Origin: Rhodanobacter denitrificans
Lineage (GTDB): Bacteria; Pseudomonadota; Gammaproteobacteria; Xanthomonadales; Rhodanobacteraceae
Direction: 5' to 3'
NCBI GenBank assembly: GCA_003241385.1
Contig: QFPO01000002.1
Coordinates: 226,006-290,005 of the forward strand
DNA: 64,000 bases
Part shown: piece by piece, positions 28,206-37,272 of the stretch
Numbering within the stretch: position 1 is the first letter of the stretch
Layout: each line of letters starts with the position of its first letter
Translations under genes and position numbers: made by a program
Notes under the pieces: generated by a model
The model's database searches: none
What the model was told of the DNA's origin: nothing
What the model saw: the letters and a program-made list of their open reading frames with translations, nothing else

Positions 28206-28997
28206 ATGCGAGAACCTGCTCACCCCACCCACGTCCCGCGCAAGCGTTTCGGACAGCACTTCCTGCACGACACCGGCCTGATCGAACGCATCGTCCAGGC
28301 GATCGCGCCCAGGCCCGGTCAGGCCCTGGTCGAGATCGGCCCCGGCGAAGGCGCGCTGACCGTGCCGGTGCTGCGTCGCGCCGGCCACATGACCGTGATC
28401 GAGCTCGACCGCGATCTGGCACCGCGGCTGCACGCGCGCGCCGAGGGTATCGGCACGCTGACCGTCATCAACGCCGACGTGCTCGGCGTCGACCTCGCCG
28501 CGCTCGCGACGGACGGTCCTTTGCGCGTGATCGGCAACCTGCCCTACAACATCTCCACGCCGATCCTGTTCCACTGCCTCGACCATCTCGATGCGATCGC
28601 CGACATGCACTTCATGCTGCAGAAGGAAGTCGTCGAGCGCATGGCGGCCGCACCCGGCAGCAAGGTCTACGGCCGCCTCAGCGTGATGCTGCAGCTGAGC
28701 TGCGGCGTCGAGCCGCTGCTCGACGTGCCGCCCGGCGCGTTTCGGCCGCCGCCGAAGGTCGATTCGCAGGTCGTGCGGCTGACGCCGCTGCCGCGCGAGG
28801 CACGCCCTGCGCCGCAGCTGGCGCCGGCGATCGAGCGGGTCGTCCGCGCCGCGTTCGGCCAGCGCCGCAAGACGCTGTCCAATGCGCTGGGCGGCGTGCT
28901 GCCGGTCTCCGCGATCGAGGCCTGCGGCATCGATCCGCGCCAGCGCGCCGAACAGCTGCCACCCGAGGCCTACGTCGCACTGGCCGGGCGGCTCTGA
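28206..28997 (+). CDS. ksgA: 16S rRNA dimethyladenosine transferase KsgA
   Basis: This 263-residue SAM-dependent enzyme dimethylates A1518/A1519 of 16S rRNA. It begins with the basic RKRFGQHFLHD and has SAM motif VEIGPGEGALT, the Glu in VIELDRDL and the catalytic NLPYNIST. The C-terminal helical domain ends FGQRRKTLSNALGG. ATG 28206 precedes the conserved start by 14 residues. apaG and apaH follow, as usual. Confidence 0.97.
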   Translation: MREPAHPTHVPRKRFGQHFLHDTGLIERIVQAIAPRPGQALVEIGPGEGALTVPVLRRAGHMTVIELDRDLAPRLHARAEGIGTLTVINADVLGVDLAALATDGPLRVIGNLPYNISTPILFHCLDHLDAIADMHFMLQKEVVERMAAAPGSKVYGRLSVMLQLSCGVEPLLDVPPGAFRPPPKVDSQVVRLTPLPREARPAPQLAPAIERVVRAAFGQRRKTLSNALGGVLPVSAIEACGIDPRQRAEQLPPEAYVALAGRL

Positions 28998-29083
28998 ACG
29001 GCCGCGCCGAAACCGGCGCGGTCCGGGCCGCCGGGACGCGGCAATCTTGCCGGGAGCAGTCGCCTCCCCGACAATGGGACCGA

Positions 29084-29466
<383 letters not shown>

Positions 29467-29467
<1 letters not shown>

Positions 29468-30318
29468 TGGCGACCTGGGCCATAGGGGACGTCCAGGGTT
29501 GCCACGACGAACTGGTCGGCCTGCTCGATCGGATTCAGTACGATCCGGCCCGCGACACGCTGTGGTTCTGCGGCGACCTGGTCAACCGCGGCGGGCAGTC
29601 GCTGGAGGTGCTGCGCCTGGTGATGTCGCTCGGCGAGCGCACCGTCAGCGTGCTCGGCAACCACGATCTGTCGCTGCTGGCCGTCGCCGAGCGCCGCGAG
29701 GAGGAACAGGCCAAGGTCAACCCCGAGCTGCGCGCCGTGCTGTTCGCGCCCGACCGCGACGAGCTGCTCGGCTGGCTGCGCACGCGTCCGCTGCTGCATA
29801 CCGACCGCGCACTCGGCTTCGCGCTGGTGCATGCCGGTCTGGCGCCGCGCTGGACGATCGAGCGCGCCGAACGCGCAGCGCGCGAGGTCGAGCAGCGTCT
29901 GCGCGGCAACAACTACAAGATCCTGATGCGGCAGATGTTCGGCAACAAGCCGGACATGTGGACGCCGAAGCTGCAAGGCATCGACCGGCTGCGCGCGAGC
30001 ATCAACGTCTTCACGCGCATGCGCTTCTGCGACATCCGCGGCCGCATCGCGTTCAACGAGAAGGGCACGCCGGGCACGCAGAAGCCGGGCCTGTATCCGT
30101 GGTTCGAAGTGCCGGGCCACGCACCGCGCGATCTGCGCATCGTCTGCGGCCATTGGTCGACGCTGGGTCTGTTCTCGGGGCTCGGCGTCTATGCGATCGA
30201 CACCGGCTGTGTCTGGGGCGGCGCCTTGACCGCGCTGCGCCTGGACGGCGAGCGGCCCGAATGGGTCGCGCTGAAGTCGAACCGCCCTGCCCCGGCCGGC
30301 AAGGCGGTGATGGACTGA
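29467..30318 (+). CDS. apaH: Symmetrical bis(5'-nucleosyl)-tetraphosphatase ApaH
   Basis: This 283-residue metallophosphoesterase splits diadenosine tetraphosphate to two ADP. Metal-binding motifs are IGDVQGCHDEL, FCGDLVNRGGQS, LGNHDLSL and the C-terminal CGHWS. ApaH also removes NpN caps from RNA in E. coli. It is coupled to apaG and converges on a cysteine-dioxygenase-like gene 25 bases away. Confidence 0.97.
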
Positions 30319-30343
30319 TCGCCGGCGAGCCGGCCTGGGCCGC

Positions 30344-30955
30344 TCAGATGCCGGCGAGTCCGGCGACGCTGTCCAGCCGCGTCACGTAGCGCGACGGCTG
30401 ATAGCGGCCGGCGACGTCCGGTTCGAACGTGTTGAAGCGCTCGAGCAGTCCGCCGTAGACGTGCAGCGACAGCGCCGGCTTGCGCGCCGACAGGTTGCGG
30501 CAGCGATGCACGTAGCGCGGATCGGCGAACGCAGCCGCGTCGCCGACGCCGAGCACCAGCGTGCGGGCATGGGCGAGACCGTCGCTGCCGGGACTTTCGT
30601 CCTTGCGGAACTCCTCGACCTGCAGCGCGCCGTCGAGCACCAGCTCGATTCCCCACAGCCCGTCGTGGTCGTGCAGCGGCGTCGCATGCCCGGCCGGCCA
30701 CTGGATCAGCAGGCACGAGTAGCCGATGTCCGGCTCGGCAACCAGCTGATGGCGGCTGTAGCGGCTCACGTCGCCGGCTGCGTAGAGGCTGTCGGCCTGC
30801 GGGCAGTCGGCACGGAACGCCAGTTCGAGCAGGCGCGAACGCATCGCCTCGATCGCCGAGGCCGAGGCACCGCCGGCCAGGTGCCGCTCGACGATGTCGC
30901 ACACGGCACGCGCCCAGCCCGGACCGATCGCCAGCGTGTCGGGGGCATCGCTCAT
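30344..30955 (-). CDS. Cysteine-dioxygenase-type cupin protein
   Basis: This 203-residue cupin resembles type I cysteine/thiol dioxygenases, which oxidise thiols to sulfinic acids. The iron ligands are likely His95 and His97 in TPLHDHDGLWGIELVLDG and His150 in DPRYVHRC; SLHVYGG follows. ATG 30955 is preferred because a strong palindrome lies just upstream. In-frame ATGs at 30982 and 31003 would add 9 or 16 residues. Substrate (cysteine or another thiol) is unproven. Confidence 0.8.
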   Translation of the reverse strand: MSDAPDTLAIGPGWARAVCDIVERHLAGGASASAIEAMRSRLLELAFRADCPQADSLYAAGDVSRYSRHQLVAEPDIGYSCLLIQWPAGHATPLHDHDGLWGIELVLDGALQVEEFRKDESPGSDGLAHARTLVLGVGDAAAFADPRYVHRCRNLSARKPALSLHVYGGLLERFNTFEPDVAGRYQPSRYVTRLDSVAGLAGI

Positions 30956-30970
30956 GGCGGGAGTTCCGGC

Positions 30971-30991
30971 GATCGAAGACATGCTTCGATC
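30971..30991. repeat. Perfect dyad upstream of the cysteine-dioxygenase-like gene
   Basis: GATCGAAG (30971-30978) and CTTCGATC (30984-30991) are exact inverted copies with a 5-base spacer. They lie 16-36 bases before the proposed start codon. The geometry fits either a repressor operator or an mRNA hairpin near the ribosome site. Confidence 0.5.
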
Positions 30992-31050
30992 AGACCATGC
31001 CATCGGTTAGGGAAAGGTAAAAATTCGCGGGCAAAAAAGGCCGCCGCGCA

Positions 31051-31539
31051 TCATTCCGTACGGCAATAATCGACAAACGAAAACCTGTGCGCATGCAGCA
31101 TGTCGGCCGCGTGCGCCACGCGCGCGACCTCGCGCCACTGCGCCGGCGGCCAGGCCGGAAACCAGGCGTCGGCGCCGTCGACCTCGGTGTCGACCAGGGT
31201 CAGGTGCAACCGGTCCGCCTGCGGCAGCGTGAGGCCGTAGACCTCGCCGCCGCCGATCACGAGCAGGTCCGCGTCGCCGGCCAGCGCCCGCGCCGCCGAC
31301 AGCGAGTCGACCGCCTCCTGCTCCGGATACGGCGCACGGCCGCGGCGCGTCAGCACCAGATTGCGGCGTCCCGGCAGGGGCCGCCCGATCGACTCGGCCG
31401 TGGTGCGCCCCATCAGCACGATGCCACCGAGCGTCAGCGCCTTGAAGCGCTTCAGATCGTCGGGCAGATGCCACGGCAATCCGCCGGCACGGCCGATCGC
31501 GCGGTTGCGGTCCAGCGCCGCGATCAATGCGATCGCCAT
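31051..31539 (-). CDS. folA: Dihydrofolate reductase
   Basis: This 162-residue NADPH-dependent enzyme regenerates tetrahydrofolate, oxidised by ThyA. It begins MAIALIAALDRNRAIG and has LPWHLPDDLKRFK with the catalytic Asp, VLMGRTTAESIGRPLPGR and VIGGGEVYGLTLP. It starts 2 bases after the thyA stop in the lgt-thyA-folA unit. A short GC stem with a T-run (around 31030-31045) follows and may terminate the operon. Confidence 0.97.
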   Translation of the reverse strand: MAIALIAALDRNRAIGRAGGLPWHLPDDLKRFKALTLGGIVLMGRTTAESIGRPLPGRRNLVLTRRGRAPYPEQEAVDSLSAARALAGDADLLVIGGGEVYGLTLPQADRLHLTLVDTEVDGADAWFPAWPPAQWREVARVAHAADMLHAHRFSFVDYCRTE

Positions 31540-31541
31540 GC

Positions 31542-32336
31542 TCAGACCGCGACCGGCGCCTTGATCGCCGGTGCCGGATCGTAGCCCTCGAACGCGACGT
31601 CCTCCCAGCGGAAGTCGAACAGCGAGCGCACCTGCGGGTTCAGGCGCAGCCGCGGCAGCGGCCGCGGTGTGCGCTCCAGCTGCAGGCGGGCCTGCTCGAC
31701 GTGGTTCGCGTAGAGGTGCGCGTCGCCGAGTGTATGCACGAAATCGCCGGGCTCCAGATCGGTCACCTGCGCGATCATGTGCGTCAGCAGCGCATAGCTG
31801 GCGACGTTGAACGGCACGCCGAGGAAGATGTCGCCCGAGCGCTGATAGAGCTGGCACGACAGGCGGCCGTCGGCGACGTAGAACTGGAACAGCGCGTGAC
31901 ACGGCTGCAGCGCCATCCGGTCGAGCTCGCCGACGTTCCAGGCGCTGACGATCAGTCGCCGCGAATCGGGGTTGCGGCGGATCTGCTCGACCACGTTGGC
32001 GATCTGGTCGATCGTGCGGCCGTCGGCGCTGCCCCAGGCGCGCCATTGTCTGCCGTAGACCGGGCCGAGCTCGCCGTCGGCGTCGGCCCACTCGTCCCAG
32101 ATGCCGACGCCGTGCTGCTTCAGATAGGCGATGTTGGTCTCGCCGCGCAGGAACCAGATCAGCTCGTGGACGATCGAGCGCAGATGCAGCTTCTTCGTCG
32201 TCACCAGCGGGAAGCCGTCCTGCAGCGCGAAGCGCATCTGCCAGCCGAACACCGAGCGCGTGCCGGTACCGGTCCGGTCGCTCTTGATCGCACCGTGCTC
32301 GAGCACGTGCCGCAGCAGATCCAGGTACTGGCGCAT
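31542..32336 (-). CDS. thyA: Thymidylate synthase
   Basis: This 264-residue enzyme methylates dUMP using methylenetetrahydrofolate. The nucleophile Cys is in MALQPCHALFQFYV. The folate/dUMP-binding stretches SDRTGTGTRSVFG, GPVYGRQWRAWG, QRSGDIFLGVPFNVASYA and HTLGDAHLYANH are all present, and the C-terminus is ...APVAV. Its ATG shares a base with the lgt stop (TGATG). The lgt-thyA-folA order is common in gammaproteobacteria. Confidence 0.98.
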   Translation of the reverse strand: MRQYLDLLRHVLEHGAIKSDRTGTGTRSVFGWQMRFALQDGFPLVTTKKLHLRSIVHELIWFLRGETNIAYLKQHGVGIWDEWADADGELGPVYGRQWRAWGSADGRTIDQIANVVEQIRRNPDSRRLIVSAWNVGELDRMALQPCHALFQFYVADGRLSCQLYQRSGDIFLGVPFNVASYALLTHMIAQVTDLEPGDFVHTLGDAHLYANHVEQARLQLERTPRPLPRLRLNPQVRSLFDFRWEDVAFEGYDPAPAIKAPVAV

Positions 32337-33217
32337 CAGACCGAACCCTCCTTCGCAGATACCGCGGCCGGCTGCAGCACCGGCGCCCTTCTCGAGGCCA
32401 GCAGCAGTGCGAGACCGATCGCGATCAGCGGCAGCGACAGCACCTGGCCCATCGTCATCCAGCCGAACGCCACGTAACCCAGCTGCGCATCGGGCTCGCG
32501 CACGAACTCGACCGCGAAGCGGAACACGCCGTACAGCAGTGCGAACCAGCCCGACACCACATAGCGCCGGCGCGGCCGCGCCGAGATCAGCCACAGCACC
32601 GTGAACAGCACGATGCCTTCGAGGAAGAACTGGTAGAGCTGAGAAGGATGGCGCGCCTCGGCGTCGAGCTGGCCGGCCAGCGCCAGCGCGCGCAGCTGCT
32701 CGAGCGTGCGGCCGCCGGCCTCGATCGCGTTCGGGAAGATCACGCCCCACGGCGCGTCGGTGTGACGCCCCCACAGCTCGCCGCCGATGAAGTTGCCGAG
32801 CCGGCCGAGGCCGAGGCCGATCGGCACCAGCGGCGCGACGAAGTCCATCGTGTCGAAGAAATGCAGACCGTGCCGCCGCGACCACAGCCAGCTGCCGAGC
32901 AGGACGCCGAGCAGGCCGCCGTGGAACGACATGCCGCCCTGCCAGATCTTGAGCAGGCTCAGCGGATCGGCGATCAGCTCGGCGGTGCCGTAGAACAGCA
33001 TGTAGCCGATCCGACCGCCGAGGATCACGCCGAGCATGCCGTAGAACAGCAGGTCCGAGAACGCGGCCTCGCTGACCGGCAGGCGGCCGGCGCGACGCCG
33101 CCGTTCGCCCAGATACCAGGCCGCGCCGAGGCCGAGCAGGTACATGATGCCGTACCAGTGCACGCCGAACGGGCCGACGGAGAACGCGATCGGGTCGATG
33201 TCGTGGAAGTAGCGCAT
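32336..33217 (-). CDS. lgt: Prolipoprotein diacylglyceryl transferase
   Basis: This 293-residue inner-membrane enzyme attaches diacylglycerol to the lipobox Cys of lipoproteins. About seven helices are predicted. The family signature is LGRLGNFIGGELWGR, preceded by HGGLLGVLLG and followed by RHPSQLYQFFLEG. ATG 33217 begins MRYFHDIDPIAFSVGPFGVH, the typical start. It is the first gene of lgt-thyA-folA. Confidence 0.97.
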   Translation of the reverse strand: MRYFHDIDPIAFSVGPFGVHWYGIMYLLGLGAAWYLGERRRRAGRLPVSEAAFSDLLFYGMLGVILGGRIGYMLFYGTAELIADPLSLLKIWQGGMSFHGGLLGVLLGSWLWSRRHGLHFFDTMDFVAPLVPIGLGLGRLGNFIGGELWGRHTDAPWGVIFPNAIEAGGRTLEQLRALALAGQLDAEARHPSQLYQFFLEGIVLFTVLWLISARPRRRYVVSGWFALLYGVFRFAVEFVREPDAQLGYVAFGWMTMGQVLSLPLIAIGLALLLASRRAPVLQPAAVSAKEGSV

Positions 33218-33290
33218 GTCGTCTCGTGTGGTGCGGGTCGCCTCGCCCATCGCCTGCGGACCGCGCTTGCGGGCCGCGGGCGAATCGCGG

Positions 33291-34496
33291 TCAGGCCGGC
33301 AGGACGCGCAGGATGTAGCCCTTGAGGTAGTCGGTTTCGGGAATCGCCGGATGCACCGGATGATCCGGCGCCTGCTGCAGCTGCACCAGGACCTGCGCCT
33401 GGCGATCGAGATGGCGCGCGCCGAGCTGGATGCCTTCGAGCAGCGTCGCACGCGGCATGTGGTACGAGCACGAGCAGGTCACCAGGATGCCGTCGCGCGC
33501 CAGCACCTGCATGCCGAGCTCGTTGAGCCGGCGATAAGCCTGCTTGCCCTCGGACAGATCCTTGCGGCGCTTGACGAAGGCCGGCGGATCGAGAATCACC
33601 ACGTCGAAACGCTCGCGCGCCTCGCGCAGCGCGCGCAGATGCTCGAACGCGTCGGCGCGCACCGCACGCACCGTGCCGGCCAGACCGTTGCGCTCGGCAT
33701 TGGCGGCGATCGCCTCGACCGCGTCGGCCGAGGCGTCGACGCAGACCACCTCCGAGGCGCCCATCGACGCCGCACGCAATCCCCAGCCGCCCAGATAGCT
33801 GCAGACGTCGAGGACCCGCTTGCCCGCGACGAAGCGCGCCAGCTGGTCGCGGTTGGCGCGCTGGTCGTAGAACCAGCCGGTCTTCTGCCCGCCGACCGGA
33901 TCGACCGCGAAGCGCAGCCCGCCCTCGCGCGCCTCGAGCGGCACCGCGCCGTCGCCGTAGCCGAGGTCGGCATACGAGGGCAGGCCTTCGAGCGCGCGCA
34001 CGGCCGCGTCGTTCTTCCACCACACCGCGGCCGGCTTGAGTGTCTTGACCAGCGCCTCGGTGATCGGATCCTTGAGGCGCTCCATGCCGGCCGTCGTCGT
34101 CTGCGCGACCAGCACGTCGCCGAAGCGGTCGACGGTCAGGCCCGGCAGGCCGTCGGCCTCGCCGAACACGAGCCGGTAGTACGGCTCGTCGTAGAGGCGC
34201 TCGCGCAGCGACAGCGCGATGTTGAGGCGGTGCACGAACAGCGACTTGTCGAGCGCGTGGTCGAGCCCGCGTGCGACCAGGCGCGCGCAGATCAGCGAAT
34301 GCGGGTTGACGTAGCCGACGCCGATCGGCTTCTCGCGGCTGTCGAGGATCGCGCAGGCCTGTCCGGGCGCGAACTCGGTCAGCGGCGTGCGCTGCACGTC
34401 GACCTCGTTGGAAAACACCCAGGCGTGGCCGCCGCGCAGGCGCGCGTCTTCGCCGCGCTTGAGCACCAGGGCCGGATAGTCGACGGGTTCGGTCAT
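33291..34496 (-). CDS. rlmI: 23S rRNA m5C1962 methyltransferase (RlmI-type)
   Basis: This 401-residue SAM-dependent enzyme has an N-terminal PUA domain (about 8-80, GGHAWVFSNEVD). A Rossmann methyltransferase follows with WFYDQRANRDQL, SAM motif DVCSYLGGWGLRA, catalytic LDPPAFVKRRKD and the Cys motif TCSCSYHM. These fit RlmI/YccW. It lies 73 bases upstream of lgt on the same strand. Confidence 0.93.
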   Translation of the reverse strand: MTEPVDYPALVLKRGEDARLRGGHAWVFSNEVDVQRTPLTEFAPGQACAILDSREKPIGVGYVNPHSLICARLVARGLDHALDKSLFVHRLNIALSLRERLYDEPYYRLVFGEADGLPGLTVDRFGDVLVAQTTTAGMERLKDPITEALVKTLKPAAVWWKNDAAVRALEGLPSYADLGYGDGAVPLEAREGGLRFAVDPVGGQKTGWFYDQRANRDQLARFVAGKRVLDVCSYLGGWGLRAASMGASEVVCVDASADAVEAIAANAERNGLAGTVRAVRADAFEHLRALREARERFDVVILDPPAFVKRRKDLSEGKQAYRRLNELGMQVLARDGILVTCSCSYHMPRATLLEGIQLGARHLDRQAQVLVQLQQAPDHPVHPAIPETDYLKGYILRVLPA

Positions 34497-34541
34497 GCGA
34501 TGGACGCTCCGAGGCGGGATGAGGAGGTCACGTAGGCGGCC

Positions 34542-35471
34542 TCAGAGATTGCGCACGCCGTGCGGCACGTGGCCGGTCGCGACGTGGCGGCGCGCCGACT
34601 CGACGTTCGCGGTCGAGTCGTCGAAGAAGATGTCGGCACCGAAGGCTTCGAGGAACGGTCCCTTGTCGCGGCCGCCGAGGAACAGCGCCTCGTCCAGGCG
34701 CACGCCCCAGGCGCGCAGCGTCAGGATCACGCGCTCATGCGCCGGCGCCGAACGCGCGGTCACCAGGGCGGTCCGGATCGGCGAATCCTCGGGCGGGAAC
34801 GCGGCCTGGATGCGGTGGACCGCGTCGAGGAACGTGCGGAACGGGCCGACCGCCAGCAGTTCGCCGACGCGCTCGCGCTCGTTGCGGTGGAACGCCTCGA
34901 TGCCGTGCTCGAACGAGACGCGCTCGGCGTCGTCACCGAAGATCACCGCATCGCCGTCGAACGCGATACGCAGCTGTTCGGAACGGCCTTGCAGGGTCTT
35001 CGACGGCAGGATCGTCGCCGCGGCGATGCCGGCCTTGAGCGCACGGTCGACGTCCTCGCTGTTCGATGACAGGAACAGGCTGGCGCCGAACGGATGCGCG
35101 TACGGCGCGGTCGGCGCGCCGTTGGTGAACGCCGCGCGCACGATGTCCAGGCCGTAGTGCTCGATCGCCTTGAAGATGCGCAGGCCGGTATCGGCCGAAT
35201 TGCGCGAGAGCAGGATCACCTCCACACGCGGTGCTTCCGGTGCCAGACGGTTCAGGCGCAGCAGCTTCTGCACGAGCGGGAACGCCACGCCTGGCGCGAG
35301 CAGCTCGTTCTCGTGCGCGATTTGGTAGTCGGCGTAGGCGTCGACGCCCTCGCGTTCGAACAGGGCGTGGCTCTCGCCGAGATCGAACAGCGCGCGCGAG
35401 GAGATCGCGACGACCAGGCGGTCACCGTCGGGCGGTGTGCCGGCGGCGGCGGGCGGAGAATCGGTCGACAT
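34542..35471 (-). CDS. 5'-nucleotidase (cytosolic, HAD-like)
   Basis: This 309-residue protein matches the bacterial 5'-nucleotidase family related to eukaryotic cytosolic IA nucleotidases. Seen motifs are VVAISSRALFDLGESH (the first Asp of the HAD motif appears here as FDL), EVILLSRNSADTGLR, IAFDGDAVIFGDDAE and GADIFFDDSTANVESA. It would dephosphorylate nucleoside monophosphates. It is 45 bases upstream of rlmI, same strand. Confidence 0.88.
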   Translation of the reverse strand: MSTDSPPAAAGTPPDGDRLVVAISSRALFDLGESHALFEREGVDAYADYQIAHENELLAPGVAFPLVQKLLRLNRLAPEAPRVEVILLSRNSADTGLRIFKAIEHYGLDIVRAAFTNGAPTAPYAHPFGASLFLSSNSEDVDRALKAGIAAATILPSKTLQGRSEQLRIAFDGDAVIFGDDAERVSFEHGIEAFHRNERERVGELLAVGPFRTFLDAVHRIQAAFPPEDSPIRTALVTARSAPAHERVILTLRAWGVRLDEALFLGGRDKGPFLEAFGADIFFDDSTANVESARRHVATGHVPHGVRNL

Positions 35472-35536
35472 CGCGACAGTCTAACGCCTGGCGCCGCCGC
35501 GCGGCGCGCCGGATCGCGCCGTCACCGGCCGCTCGC

Positions 35537-37108
35537 TCAACGCGCGGCGTCGAAACCCTCGGCGAACAGCGTATCGGCGAGCCGGACCGCGGCCCAGGCG
35601 TCGATCTGGCCGTGCCCCTGCACCGGATTCGGAAACACGTCGGCCGCCACGCCGCCGCAGACCTGGGCGGTCGTCGTCAGCGGTACCGCGGTTTCGCGCA
35701 GGATCGCCGCGATCCGCTCGGGCCGGCCGCGCAGTGCCGGGTTGACCGAGATCATCAGCGCGGCCGTGCCGGCGACGTGCGGTGCGGCCATGCTGGTGCC
35801 GGTCATCCAGGTGTAGTCGTCGTCCGGCACGCTCGAGCGCACCGACTCGGCCGGTGCGATGACGTCGGGTTTGATCTCGGCCAGTCCGGGTATCGGTCCG
35901 CGGCTCGAGCCGCCGTACATACGGCCGGCCTCATTGCTGCCGCCGACGACGAAGCTCGCGGCATAGATCGCCGGCGGCGCGTCGATCGTCTGGCAGGCCG
36001 GACCGCTGTTGCCGGCCGCCACCACGAAGAACAGGCCGCCACGGACCGCGTTCTCGACCGATTCGAGCAGCACGTCCAGCGCGACGCAGTCCTCACTCGG
36101 CGGACAGCCCCAGGAATTGTTGACGATGTCGGGCGCCAGATCGGATTGCGGATCGCCGCCGTCCAGGTCGGTCGGCGCGAGGAACCACTGCGTGCAGCCG
36201 ATATAGGTCGACGGCCGGCCGATACCGCGGTCCATGTTGCGGCAGGCGATCCAGCGCGCATCGGGCGCCACGCCGATCGCGTTCGCGCCGCCGTCGTCGC
36301 CGAGCATCGTGCCCATCGTGTGGGTGCCGTGGCCGTGGTCGTCGCACGGCACCGGCGAGGCCGCACCGCAGGGGCCGCTGCCGGACCCGATCAGGGTGCG
36401 CACGCCGTCGTACCAGTGATGGTCATGCACCGCCGAGCTGCCGTTCCAGCCGCGGTAGGCGGCGATCAGCGCCGGGTGGTCCCACTGGTAGCCGGTGTCG
36501 GCACCGGCGACGACGACGCCGGCGCCGCGAATGCCGGCCGCCCAGGCCAGCGGCGCTCGAACGCGCTCGACGCCCCATTCGATGCCGCGAGCGCCGCCGG
36601 GCGCCACCGCCGGGGTCTGCGCGGGCACGCTCCGCATCGGACGGTCGGCCTCGATGCCGGCGACGTCCGCGCGCGCCGCGATCGCTTCGAGCGTCGCGCG
36701 GTCGGCGCGCACATGGACCGCGTTGGCGACCCAGAACGCCTCGTAGTCGATCCGCTGCGCATCGAGCCAGCCGGTCAGCTCACGCTGGCTCTCGGCCGCG
36801 GTCGCACGCAGCAGCTCGACCCACAGGCGCCGCCGCGCGAGCGGCGCCAGCGCCGGATCGAGCGGCACGTCGCTCGCCTTCGCGCGCAGTTCGATCAATG
36901 CATCGACCGGTCCGGCCGCCGCCTCGGCGGCCAGACGCGGGTCGAGTCGGTCCGATGCCGACGCACTGCCGCAGCTCAGCAACAGCAGCGGCAGGCACGA
37001 GGCAGCCACCACCTTGAAGGCCTGACGAGCGAGGACCGAGTCGATGTAGCCCCGCCGACATGGCCCGCCACCGCCGAACCGTGATGGCGAATGAATCGTA
37101 CTTGCCAT
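35537..37108 (-). CDS. Secreted subtilisin-like serine protease (S8), possible lipoprotein
   Basis: This 523-residue protein has the S8 catalytic triad Asp204 (AGADTGYQWDHP), His260 (HGHGTHTMG) and Ser439 (MTGTSMAAPHVAG), with oxyanion Asn367 (AAGNSGP). After an unusually long ~30-residue N-terminal region comes a hydrophobic signal ending in lipobox-like LLLLSC46, so the mature form may be lipidated. Residues ~60-170 form an inhibitor-like propeptide. The protein ends LFAEGFDAAR. ATG 37108 has GGGG 9 bases upstream. It is probably envelope-anchored or extracellular. Confidence 0.92.
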   Translation of the reverse strand: MASTIHSPSRFGGGGPCRRGYIDSVLARQAFKVVAASCLPLLLLSCGSASASDRLDPRLAAEAAAGPVDALIELRAKASDVPLDPALAPLARRRLWVELLRATAAESQRELTGWLDAQRIDYEAFWVANAVHVRADRATLEAIAARADVAGIEADRPMRSVPAQTPAVAPGGARGIEWGVERVRAPLAWAAGIRGAGVVVAGADTGYQWDHPALIAAYRGWNGSSAVHDHHWYDGVRTLIGSGSGPCGAASPVPCDDHGHGTHTMGTMLGDDGGANAIGVAPDARWIACRNMDRGIGRPSTYIGCTQWFLAPTDLDGGDPQSDLAPDIVNNSWGCPPSEDCVALDVLLESVENAVRGGLFFVVAAGNSGPACQTIDAPPAIYAASFVVGGSNEAGRMYGGSSRGPIPGLAEIKPDVIAPAESVRSSVPDDDYTWMTGTSMAAPHVAGTAALMISVNPALRGRPERIAAILRETAVPLTTTAQVCGGVAADVFPNPVQGHGQIDAWAAVRLADTLFAEGFDAAR

Positions 37109-37237
37109 GCAGATGCCCCTATCGTGAATCCCGTGCGACACACCGAGAAACCCTTGATCTCGAACGAGCCCCACATCGGCATGCCATGTCGGTTGATCTG
37201 CCCGGACGCGTCAGCGCCACGGACGGATTCCGCCTGA

Positions 37238-37253
37238 GCGCGTCGCGACGCGC
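37238..37253. repeat. 16-bp perfect palindrome between two secreted-protein genes
   Basis: GCGCGTCGCGACGCGC is its own reverse complement. It lies just after the stop of the 496-residue secreted-protein gene and 130 bases before the protease gene (both minus strand). It could form a terminator-like stem but has no T-run. Confidence 0.35.
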
Positions 37254-37272
37254 CCACGCTTGCACGGACGGG

